This document shows, one piece after another, positions 1 through 7,272 of a DNA stretch of 43,726 bases. Below the pieces are notes generated by a model, which did not search any database, was not told the origin of the DNA, and saw only the letters and a program-made list of their open reading frames with translations. Both the position numbers and the translations under genes were made by a program. Location of the stretch: contig CALXUV010000001.1 in assembly GCA_944391815.1 (NCBI GenBank), positions 1-43,726 on the forward strand, given 5' to 3'. The DNA is from an uncultured Clostridia bacterium. Its GTDB lineage: Bacteria > Bacillota > Clostridia > Oscillospirales > CAG-272. Position 1 is the stretch's first letter. Each line of letters starts with the position of its first letter.

Positions 1-14
1 TGTCCAAATGTCAT
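1..14 (-). CDS. Start of an unidentified gene leaving the left edge (partial)
   Basis: Only the first codons (M-T-F-G) lie in the window. The case for a gene is its upstream signals on the minus strand: an AGGAG Shine-Dalgarno at 22-26, seven bases before the ATG at 12-14, and a sigma-A-like promoter further up. A second ATG at 18-20 is too close to the SD to be the likely start. The product cannot be identified from four residues. Confidence 0.4.
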
Positions 15-37
15 GTGCATTCTCCTAAACATATTAC

Positions 38-85
38 TTGACCGGTCTGTGATTATATTATACCAAGTTTTTAACGATTTGTCCA
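38..85 (-). promoter_or_regulatory. Sigma-A promoter with palindromic operator for the left-edge gene
   Basis: On the minus strand a -35 box TGGACA (80-85) is followed after 17 bases by a -10 box TATAAT (57-62); a second overlapping TATAAT lies at 52-57. Between the -10 and the SD is the palindrome GACCGGTC (40-47), with TT on one side. A palindrome at the transcription start is a typical repressor position, and similar sites are bound by TetR-family regulators. The boxes are seen directly; the regulator type is inference. Confidence 0.55.
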
Positions 86-214
86 CCTCTCGATAATTGA
101 GAGGTTATAAACCGAAAATTGAGTTGGACGTAAAAGCTTGGCGCACCTTGCTCTATCGCAGGTACACCAACCCGGCTTTTTCCTTTGCTTATATAAACCA
201 GTCAGCAGCTTTTA

Positions 215-1546
215 TCAGGAAGCTGCAACGATTTCAACTGCTCCGCTGTCAGGAACTATGTCAACGTAAACAAAACGGTTTCCGTCCGCATCTACCGAAA
301 CCGAAAGAGTCTGCTCTCCGGCTTTAGCGGAAGTCCATGAGTCCGGAACTGTTATTTTGACAGTAAGCGGAACGTTGTAAATCTCGTTTTTTGATTCCCG
401 GTCGGTAAGAACAACGGTAATTTTATCATTTTCGTAAGTTGAAGTCACTTCTGCGGTTGACCATTCACAGTAGTAAAGCATAGCTTCCGTAAAATTTGCA
501 ACCCAGATATCACGACCGAGACTTTGCGTGTAGGCAAAAAGCTGCTCGGCCTGACTTTCCAGTATGTAGTGGCCGTTCATGGGTTGAGGGGAAATATTGT
601 GAATACAGAAACAAGCCCACCCACCTTCGTCAAGAGCTGCGTCGATGTAGCTTTTCCAGTAACTGATACCGTCACCGGCGTTTTTGTCGAGTATCATAAA
701 TGCTTTTACATTCATCCGATCCTCGAGTTTTTTCAGGGATTTGTGGGTGTTAACATAAGAGTCAAAACCGCCGGTTGCCTGGAAAGTCGAGCGTGAACCA
801 ATATAATCGCCGTTATTTATCGCCTGTTTTATAAGCTGATCATAATAAGGCTTGTAGCTTATCACGGTCTTGTCTCCGACAGTTGCAGTCGAGGTCTTTA
901 CCCCTATACCCGGTTCCACCATTGAAATTGCTTTCTGCGATGGATAAAGAGAGCTCGGAAAAAGCTCCTGAAGTATCTGTTTGGAAGCGTAGATTTCTTT
1001 TTTAGTGCTACCTACCGGAAATTCGGAAGATGTATGAAGCTGCCCCGAATTATCTACATAATCGAAAACCCCGCCGTCATCGTTTGTTCCCCAGAAATTA
1101 TGAGTATGAGTATGAGAAACTATTTCTGTCCTTCCGAGGTCGAGAATGGCTTTCCAGTATTCATAGTTACTCGTGTTGATATCATAGACGTATTTTCCGT
1201 CCTGCATAACATATTCCGTTTTGCCGTCGGAAGTTTCTTTTGTTTTAAGTGTTGCAAAGTCCTGAGTTTTTATTGCAAAAGTAAGATTAAGAAGACTGAA
1301 TTCAGACAGCATTGTTTTTGCAATATCTGCCGTTGCCTTGGCACCGTCATCAATCACATAAGTGACAACGGCTGTTGCTCCGTTTTTGTTTACTATTTCC
1401 GCATTGCTTTTAAAAGTTTTCATTTGATCGTCTTCCTCGTCATCGCTGTTATTATCGCAGGCGCACATGAGAATACAAAGTAAAATCGCTTCAAGTATTG
1501 CTGCGATCCGCAGAAAAACCTTTTTTCCTGTTTTTGTTTTCGACAT
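215..1546 (-). CDS. Polysaccharide deacetylase-like lipoprotein
   Basis: A 443-residue protein with an N-terminal hydrophobic signal ending in a lipobox-like M-C-A-C (Cys30) and then an acidic linker, so probably a surface lipoprotein. Residues about 58-150 look like the start of a NodB/CE4-type fold: a strand ending Y-V-I-D-D-G (about 63-68) in the place of the usual T-F-D-D-G, and S-H-T-H-T-H (about 144-149) in the place of the metal-binding H-xxx-H motif. The C-terminal 80 residues look like a beta-sandwich. Such enzymes remove acetyl groups from polysaccharide or peptidoglycan amino sugars; the substrate here is unknown. The ATG has a good SD (AGGAGAAAGG). It is monocistronic, with about 400 bases upstream. 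The family assignment is likely; activity is less sure because the motif is divergent. Confidence 0.7.
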   Translation of the reverse strand: MSKTKTGKKVFLRIAAILEAILLCILMCACDNNSDDEEDDQMKTFKSNAEIVNKNGATAVVTYVIDDGAKATADIAKTMLSEFSLLNLTFAIKTQDFATLKTKETSDGKTEYVMQDGKYVYDINTSNYEYWKAILDLGRTEIVSHTHTHNFWGTNDDGGVFDYVDNSGQLHTSSEFPVGSTKKEIYASKQILQELFPSSLYPSQKAISMVEPGIGVKTSTATVGDKTVISYKPYYDQLIKQAINNGDYIGSRSTFQATGGFDSYVNTHKSLKKLEDRMNVKAFMILDKNAGDGISYWKSYIDAALDEGGWACFCIHNISPQPMNGHYILESQAEQLFAYTQSLGRDIWVANFTEAMLYYCEWSTAEVTSTYENDKITVVLTDRESKNEIYNVPLTVKITVPDSWTSAKAGEQTLSVSVDADGNRFVYVDIVPDSGAVEIVAAS

Positions 1547-1943
1547 AACCTTTCTCCTGTTCTTAAATATATCAGACTTTAATTAAGTTTCAGTTATTTC
1601 CTTAAAAATTCCGGTGGGGAAAAGTTGAAATTCATCCTGAAAAAGATTTCAGGTAATCAGTGCCTGAAAATTAAAAAATAAACTGTAATTTTTGGCGGAT
1701 ATTTGATTTAAAAGCGTCAGCAGTTTTTTAAAAAATTTAAAATTCAGACTCGGGAATTTTTTTAACATGCTTGCATTTCTTTAAAACAATGAATGAGACG
1801 GTAAGTGATTCGGGTAAAATTCGGGTTATCAGTGCAAAACACTAAATCAGATGATTACTATGTTAGCCGGGTGAGGTATTCAGCTAAATAGTGAAAATAT
1901 ACGGCGGAGAAAAATGTGCTTAAATAGCAGAAAAAATATAAGA
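1547..1943. other. Intergenic region, no gene seen
   Basis: About 400 AT-rich bases between the deacetylase start and the glycyl-radical fragment stop. Apart from the deacetylase SD (within 1547-1560) I see no convincing promoter pair, terminator hairpin or ORF. Confidence 0.5.
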
Positions 1944-2579
1944 TCAGGAAAACCGCGCAATCATCTCATCCTGAAGTTCTTTGGGCAGATCGACAAAATG
2001 CGCCGAGACTCCCCAAAGACGCACGATAAGATCTTTGTATTTTAAAGGCTCTGCCTGTGCGGCTTTAAACAGTTCAACGTCAGAAACATTTGGCTGATGT
2101 TGAAGTCCACCGAGGCTGAAATAAGACGTAATTAATTTTTTCAGTAAGTTTTTTCCGTCATTACCTTTGAAAACAGAAGAAAAATAATTTACCATCACGC
2201 AGAAATTCCACTGAATAAGACGGTTGTTGATTTTTGATGCTGATTTGAGAGCCGCAGTAGGACCGTTTTTCATGGTGCCGCTTTCCGGGGTAAGAGTTAC
2301 AGCGACGGGTGCGCCTTTGTTTCTGCCTTCAGGTGTTGCCATAAGAGTAGCACCGGTAGGAACAGGATGAGGCTGATGAATGCCTCCGAGCTGTTTACCG
2401 CCGGAAAAAGTACGGTATTTTTCGGATTCAGTAAGAGTGAATTCAAGAATATCCCTTGCAATTATGTCAACATAATCTTCGTCATTTCCCCATTTTGGCG
2501 CACTGAACAGTATGCTCTGCATAATTTTTTGTTCTTTGGTTTCGTAGTTATAAAAAAGCAATTTTGCTCTGAGTTTCAA
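1944..2579 (-). CDS. Glycyl-radical domain fragment (PFL/dehydratase family C-terminus; possible pseudogene)
   Basis: The 211 residues match only the C-terminal quarter of a pyruvate formate-lyase-type glycyl radical enzyme (normally about 750-800 residues). Visible family features in order: KWGNDEDYVD (29-38), ATPEGR (81-86), GPTAALKS.SK (106-116), GGLQHQPN (157-164) and the radical loop VRLWGVSAHF (186-195) with the radical-bearing Gly190, which is intact. The barrel with the catalytic Cys pair is absent. The frame opens with a TTG, and neither that nor the later ATG (residue 20) has a good SD, which points to a 5'-deleted remnant. Against simple decay, the frame is clean through the radical motif and the matching activase lies just upstream. 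A GrcA/YfiD-like stand-alone radical domain is the alternative. The ending F-V-D-L-P-K-E-L-Q-D-E resembles dehydratase-type enzymes more than PflB. Confidence 0.65.
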   Translation of the reverse strand: MKLRAKLLFYNYETKEQKIMQSILFSAPKWGNDEDYVDIIARDILEFTLTESEKYRTFSGGKQLGGIHQPHPVPTGATLMATPEGRNKGAPVAVTLTPESGTMKNGPTAALKSASKINNRLIQWNFCVMVNYFSSVFKGNDGKNLLKKLITSYFSLGGLQHQPNVSDVELFKAAQAEPLKYKDLIVRLWGVSAHFVDLPKELQDEMIARFS

Positions 2580-2759
2580 AAAACTGAAAATCTTTTGAAA
2601 AGTTGAGTAAAAAAGCTAAGAACGATATTTGAAAAAATCAAAATAAAAAGCGTTCATAACCGGAACGGAACCAAAAGTTGCGTATGATTTTTTGAAAATC
2701 AGAATCCGATTTGAACGCAGAAAAATTGAAAATTCAGTTAAACATTTTTGACTTCTCAG

Positions 2760-3623
2760 TCAATCCGATACGGTATCATCGATGGTTGATAAAGCTTTGT
2801 TTCCGAAAATTTCCGAAAGATGACGTGTTTTTTCGGGAGAGACGTTTTTTTCAGTGTTGAACCTGCACGACATTCCCAAATTCGGATATTTGCTCTTGCC
2901 GAGAGTATGATAGGGAATAAGCGTTATCCTTTCTATACATGAACCGTCAGTATTTTTTGTACAGCCACGGATAATATCGTTTAAAGCCGTCATTTCTTCC
3001 GCACTGTCGTTTACGTCCGGAATAACGGGTATTCTTATCCGGATTTTTTTACCGGTGTGGCAAAGTTTTTCAAGATTAGATACTATCAGAGAATTGTTGT
3101 GACCTGTATATTTCTTGTGAATAACAGAGCCGGCGGCTTTCAGATCATAAAGATAAAGATCGCAGTATTCAAGCGTTTGCTCGATATTTTCGTATGGAAC
3201 AAACCCGGCGGTATCAATAGCCGTGCCGATATTTTCTTTTTTGAGTTCTTTCATCACCGAGGTGACAAAATCAGACTGAAGAAGACACTCTCCACCTGAA
3301 AATGTAACGCCACCGTCATCACCGTAAAAAATTTTATCTCTGAGCAATTCGGTCAAAAGTTCCTTAGCTGTCACTTTTGTGCCGCAAACGGAAAGCGCTC
3401 CTGTCGGACAACGCTCCGGATCGCTGAAATCCGGAGGCGTGGAGCACCTTCCGCAACGGATACAATTTGATTTATCAAATTTCAGCTGAGGCTCGGGAGA
3501 CAGACCTTCCGGATTATGACACCAGGCGCACCTGAGTGAGCAGCCCTTCATAAAAACAGTGGTCCTGATACCCGGTCCGTCATGGACGGAAAAACGCTGA
3601 ATATCGAAAACAGTACCGATCAT
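2760..3623 (-). CDS. Glycyl-radical enzyme activating protein (radical SAM)
   Basis: A 287-residue radical-SAM activase of the PflA/HpdA/CutD group, which installs the glycyl radical on a partner enzyme using S-adenosylmethionine and a [4Fe-4S] cluster. The N-terminus has the family opening (DIQRFSVHDGPGIRTTVF), then C28-xxx-C32-xx-C35 for the SAM cluster. A ferredoxin-like insert with C54, C57, C60 and C72 follows, as in activases of dehydratase-type enzymes but not PflA itself. The G-G-E motif (TFSGGE) is present. It starts 27 bases after the sugar-kinase stop, with no clear SD, and is probably cotranscribed. The only partner visible locally is the C-terminal fragment downstream, so the true substrate may be encoded elsewhere. 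Confidence 0.9.
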   Translation of the reverse strand: MIGTVFDIQRFSVHDGPGIRTTVFMKGCSLRCAWCHNPEGLSPEPQLKFDKSNCIRCGRCSTPPDFSDPERCPTGALSVCGTKVTAKELLTELLRDKIFYGDDGGVTFSGGECLLQSDFVTSVMKELKKENIGTAIDTAGFVPYENIEQTLEYCDLYLYDLKAAGSVIHKKYTGHNNSLIVSNLEKLCHTGKKIRIRIPVIPDVNDSAEEMTALNDIIRGCTKNTDGSCIERITLIPYHTLGKSKYPNLGMSCRFNTEKNVSPEKTRHLSEIFGNKALSTIDDTVSD

Positions 3624-3650
3624 GGAATACCAAGGCAGTGCGGCGTCAGA

Positions 3651-4670
3651 TTATCTCTGAACTCTTCCGCTTCCGCCGGTTTTGAGAAGATTGTTTACTT
3701 CATCAAGAGAAACGAGGTTGAAGTCTCCCTCAATTGAATGTTTAAGAGCAGAAGCAGCAACTGCGAACTCTATCGCATCCTGGGGGTTCTTTCCGGAAGA
3801 AAGTGCATAGATAAGACCTCCGCCGAAGCTGTCTCCGCCGCCGATTCTGTCGACGATGTGCAGGTGGTAAGTTTTAGAGAAATAGCATTCTTTTCCGTCG
3901 TAGAGCATAGCCGCCCAGTCGTTATCGAAAGCGGAAATACTTGTGCGGAGCGTGAAAGCAACATATTTCATACCGAAACGGTCTGCAAGCTGTTTTGCGC
4001 AGTCTTTGTAACCTTCGTAATTAAGCTTACCTGTTTCCGTATCGGTTCCGTCAGAAGTGATACCGAAAACCTTTTCTGCATCCTCTTCGTTTGCTATGCA
4101 GACGTCAACATATTTGCAAAGCTCACCCATGACCTGACCTGCTTTTTCGCTTGACCAAAGGTTTTTGCGGAAGTTAAGGTCGCAGGAAACGGTAATGCCT
4201 TTTTTCTTAGCTGCCTTGCAGGCATCAAGAGTAATGGCGGCAGCGTTGTCGGAAAGAGCGGGAGTGATACCAGTCCAGTGGAACCAGTCAGCACCGTCAA
4301 ATATTTTATCCCAATCGAAATCGGAAGGTTCGGCGGCAGCGATAGAGGAGTACTTACGGTCGTAAATGACCTTTGAACCTCTCTGAGAAGCACCTTTTTC
4401 AGCAAAGTAAATACCGAGTCTTTCTCCGCCTCTGACAATGTTGCTCGTATCGACACCGAGTGCGCGGATACCGTTGATACCGGCCTGAGCTATGTCGTTT
4501 TTGGGCATTTTGGTAACAAAAGAAGCGTCAAGTCCGTAATTTGCGCAGGAAACTGCTACGTTGGCCTCCGCACCCGAATAGGTAGCGCCGAAGGAACCGG
4601 CCTGAATAAATCTCTCGTAGCCGACGGGGCTGAGACGAAGCATCATTTCACCAAAGCATACAACTTTCAT
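3651..4670 (-). CDS. kdgK: PfkB-family sugar kinase, probable 2-dehydro-3-deoxygluconokinase
   Basis: A 339-residue ribokinase-family kinase. The N-terminus (FGEMMLRLSP, then G-A-E-A-N-V-A near 33-39) matches the KDG kinase subgroup, and the C-terminal catalytic motif reads G-G-G-D-S-F-G-G-G, with the catalytic Asp in the place of the usual GAGDSF. The expected reaction is ATP-dependent phosphorylation of 2-keto-3-deoxygluconate to KDPG, the last specific step of hexuronate catabolism. This fits the nearby heparinase-like proteins, whose products would feed uronates into that route. The ATG has an AAGGAG SD and a strong sigma-A promoter. It is the first gene of a minus-strand unit with the radical activase. 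Fructokinase is the main alternative. Confidence 0.85.
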   Translation of the reverse strand: MKVVCFGEMMLRLSPVGYERFIQAGSFGATYSGAEANVAVSCANYGLDASFVTKMPKNDIAQAGINGIRALGVDTSNIVRGGERLGIYFAEKGASQRGSKVIYDRKYSSIAAAEPSDFDWDKIFDGADWFHWTGITPALSDNAAAITLDACKAAKKKGITVSCDLNFRKNLWSSEKAGQVMGELCKYVDVCIANEEDAEKVFGITSDGTDTETGKLNYEGYKDCAKQLADRFGMKYVAFTLRTSISAFDNDWAAMLYDGKECYFSKTYHLHIVDRIGGGDSFGGGLIYALSSGKNPQDAIEFAVAASALKHSIEGDFNLVSLDEVNNLLKTGGSGRVQR

Positions 4671-4705
4671 TTTGAAAATCTCCTTGTTAGTTTTTGTTCG
4701 TTCCT

Positions 4706-4734
4706 ATTATAGCAAATAGAGCCGCGTTTGTCAA
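4706..4734 (-). promoter_or_regulatory. Sigma-A promoter of the kdgK unit
   Basis: On the minus strand TTGACA (4729-4734) is followed after exactly 17 bases by TATAAT (4706-4711). Both boxes are perfect consensus. It lies about 36 bases upstream of the kdgK ATG. Confidence 0.85.
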
Positions 4735-4740
4735 TAAGAG

Positions 4741-5033
4741 AAAGACAAAACTGTGCTTATTATTTCGGTTCATTGCTGAAATTTTATGAACAGGAAACCG
4801 TTCTTACTTTTATTACACCTGTAATTTTAATTTTGGTTGTTCCTGAAAGGTCACCGGAAAAAATCATAAACGCTTTTTCTTAGAGAAAAACTGTTTTTTA
4901 GTTTTTCAACATTCAAAAAATACACAGCATAACACACTGTTGATTCTTTTCCTCAGTAATCCTCTTCAAAGTACCATTCACTATTTTCTCAGCTTATATG
5001 TCCTGCAACAATCATTTAATGTTAGTATTTTGC
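4741..5033. other. Intergenic region, no gene seen
   Basis: AT-rich DNA between the kdgK promoter and the tRNA terminator. No ORF with an SD and no convincing hairpin. Confidence 0.5.
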
Positions 5034-5037
5034 TATC

Positions 5038-5080
5038 AAAAAACAAAAATCGGTTGGAATAATCTCTGATTCCAACCGAT
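5038..5080 (-). terminator. Intrinsic terminator of tRNA-Val
   Basis: A perfect 12-bp inverted repeat (5049-5060 with 5069-5080, arms ATCGGTTGGAAT and its complement) with an 8-base loop. On the minus strand it is followed by a T-rich run (complement of 5038-5048). It lies directly downstream of the tRNA. Confidence 0.9.
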
Positions 5081-5085
5081 TTGTA

Positions 5086-5162
5086 TGGTGGAGACAACTG
5101 GGATCGAACCAGTGACCTCATGCATGTCAAGCATGCACTCTAACCAGCTGAGCTATGCCTCC
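5086..5162 (-). tRNA. tRNA-Val (anticodon GAC)
   Basis: A 77-base cloverleaf on the minus strand. The acceptor arms GGAGGCA and TGTCTCC pair, with the 3' CCA encoded (5086-5088). The D-arm is GCTC...GAGT, the anticodon stem CATGC/GCATG has loop TTGACAT (anticodon GAC, reading GUC and GUU valine codons), and the T-arm is ACTGG-TTCGATC-CCAGT. Its own promoter and terminator flank it, so it is a single-gene unit. Confidence 0.95.
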
Positions 5163-5184
5163 GTCTGCCACATGTTACCTTGAT

Positions 5185-5213
5185 ATTATATCATACTTTT
5201 TTGAAAAAATCAA
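5185..5213 (-). promoter_or_regulatory. Promoter of tRNA-Val
   Basis: Minus-strand TTGATT (5208-5213), 17-base spacer, TATAAT (5185-5190), about 23 bases before the tRNA 5' end. Confidence 0.75.
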
Positions 5214-5261
5214 TTGTTAAAATCTTACAAAAAATTAGTGCGAAATTGTGCAAAATACATC

Positions 5262-5290
5262 TTGAATTGATAGTTTTCGGCAGGTATAAT
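5262..5290 (+). promoter_or_regulatory. Promoter of the heparinase-like tandem genes
   Basis: TTGAAT (5262-5267), 17-base spacer, TATAAT (5285-5290). The ATG at 5333 lies about 36 bases after the expected start. It probably drives both paralogues, since no comparable promoter is seen between them. Confidence 0.75.
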
Positions 5291-5332
5291 AAGTTAAACC
5301 TTTAAGGTTAAAAAAATTATGAGGTAGTGATT

Positions 5333-7183
5333 ATGGGAAGAAGAATTTTTGAGGAAAAGAATTTCAATTTAAATGGCAAAGTTCTGCCTTTCGATGATTT
5401 TAAACTCTTTATCGACAAACCGCAGGGATTCAAAATCAACGAGGAGCATTATCCGAAAATAATAGCGAAAGCCGAATCGTGGCTTGCAAAGGATATTCCG
5501 ATCTGTTATGCAAGTGAGTACATGATGTTCAAGCGTGACGGAAACAGATCCATATATGAAGACAAGTTTTTCCCGAGAAGAGATGCATTGCTTTCATTGG
5601 CTACTGCCGAGTATGTCGAAAGAAAAGGCAGATTTACAGATAAACTCATAGATGTTCTGTGGCTGATACTCGAAGAGACCACATGGGTGGTTCCTGCACA
5701 CAACCCCGGAAAGCAGGGAGTCAATACCTGTCTGCCTTACGCATATAAGGGAGATGTAGATTACATAGACCTTTTCTCTGCGACAACGGCAGCTTCTCTT
5801 GCATTCACATATCACCTCTGTCATGATATTTTTGACGGAGTAACAACCCTTATCAACGACAGAATACTGTACGAACTTGACAGGAGAATAATAAAACCAT
5901 TCCTTAACGATGTTTATGTATGGGACAAATGCTGGTGGGCAGGAGTAAGGGGCAATACAGTCAACAACTGGTGCCCGTGGATAGTTTCCAACATACTTAC
6001 GGTTACTGCGCTTACTGTAAGAGATACTTCGACAAGAACGGTTATAGTAAAGAAATGTCTGCCGATGCTTGACGCATTTACGTCTGTGTATTTCGATGAC
6101 GGAGGATGTGACGAGGGACCGGGATACTGGAACGCCGCCGGAGGAGCGCTGTACAACGCCTGCTGCGTACTTTACGACATGACAAACGGATATGTGAATA
6201 TTTACAAGGATCCGCTGTTCAAAAACATGGGTGAATACGAAGTAAAGGTTGTTGTTACAAATAACCGTGTACTGAATTTTGCGGATTCGCCGGCAAAGCT
6301 CAACCCAAGTGCCATACTTCTTTATGACTGGGGCGTTGCCTCTGATTCCGAGATGATGAAGTCTTACGGACTGAACAAACTCGGAGGACAGCTGATTTAT
6401 CCGGGAGTTGATTCATCGATGTGCTACCGCGCATACAGATTCCTTACCGAGGAAAGACATCAGCCCGTTGAATTCAAGGCTCCGAAAAAGTTCTTCCTTG
6501 ACGGTATAGTGATCGCCGGAACGAGGGAGACGGATTCAACTGACAAAGGACTTTACCTTGCATTCAAGGGCGGTCACAATGCGGAAAGCCATAATCACAA
6601 CGATGTAGGAACACTCGTTGTGTTTGCTGACGGCAATCCGATCTTCATTGATGCAGGTTCCGGCAGATATACGAGAAGAACATTCAGTTCCGAAAGATAT
6701 ACAATCTGGGCAATGAGTTCGGATTATCATAACTGTGCAACATTTAACGATACTCCGCAGCAGGCAGGTATTCAGTACCGTTCCGAGGACAGTGTGTATG
6801 ATGAAAAGAGCGGAAAACTTACGCTCAATCTGAAAAACGCCTACCCGGATAAGGCGGGAATAGAAAGCTATCACAGAAGCGCAGTTCTTGAAAATTCGGT
6901 TATAACGGTTGAGGACGATGTAAGCCTGAAGGAGCCCGGAAAGGTGATGTTCAGCTACATACTTGTAAAAGAACCGGAAAATGTGACAGAAACAAGTTTT
7001 GAAATATTCGGAAAAACAGTGACGTTTGATAAGTCGCTGAAATACGAAGTTGAGGCGCTTGACAAGACATGGCCTGAAACAGAGGGACTCCCGAGAAACT
7101 GGGATACGGAACAGCTGTACAGGGTAAAGCTTACCTCAAAGGAACCTGTCAAGGATAAAAAATATATTCTGACTGTAAAATAA
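5333..7183 (+). CDS. Heparinase II/III-family protein, copy 1
   Basis: A 616-residue protein. The N-terminal two-thirds looks like the alpha-helical toroid of heparinase II/III and alginate-lyase-like proteins. The C-terminal third is the heparinase II/III beta-sandwich, with the family core at about residues 413-445 (KGGHNAESHNHNDVG, then FIDAGSG), whose His and Asn residues contribute to the active site. These lyases cleave uronic-acid-containing polysaccharides by beta-elimination. No signal peptide is visible, so it probably acts in the cytoplasm on imported oligosaccharides. The ATG at 5333, with GAGG at 5321-5324, is chosen over the GTG two codons earlier; it gives the same length as the paralogue downstream. 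Substrate unknown; heparin itself should not be assumed. Confidence 0.85.
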   Translation: MGRRIFEEKNFNLNGKVLPFDDFKLFIDKPQGFKINEEHYPKIIAKAESWLAKDIPICYASEYMMFKRDGNRSIYEDKFFPRRDALLSLATAEYVERKGRFTDKLIDVLWLILEETTWVVPAHNPGKQGVNTCLPYAYKGDVDYIDLFSATTAASLAFTYHLCHDIFDGVTTLINDRILYELDRRIIKPFLNDVYVWDKCWWAGVRGNTVNNWCPWIVSNILTVTALTVRDTSTRTVIVKKCLPMLDAFTSVYFDDGGCDEGPGYWNAAGGALYNACCVLYDMTNGYVNIYKDPLFKNMGEYEVKVVVTNNRVLNFADSPAKLNPSAILLYDWGVASDSEMMKSYGLNKLGGQLIYPGVDSSMCYRAYRFLTEERHQPVEFKAPKKFFLDGIVIAGTRETDSTDKGLYLAFKGGHNAESHNHNDVGTLVVFADGNPIFIDAGSGRYTRRTFSSERYTIWAMSSDYHNCATFNDTPQQAGIQYRSEDSVYDEKSGKLTLNLKNAYPDKAGIESYHRSAVLENSVITVEDDVSLKEPGKVMFSYILVKEPENVTETSFEIFGKTVTFDKSLKYEVEALDKTWPETEGLPRNWDTEQLYRVKLTSKEPVKDKKYILTVK

Positions 7184-7272
7184 GCAAACCTGATTTGCCG
7201 ATAGCGTGAAACGTCCGGATTAGACGGATATGCGTTATCAGTGAACCGGAAAGGGGTGGCAAAGCAACTGCT

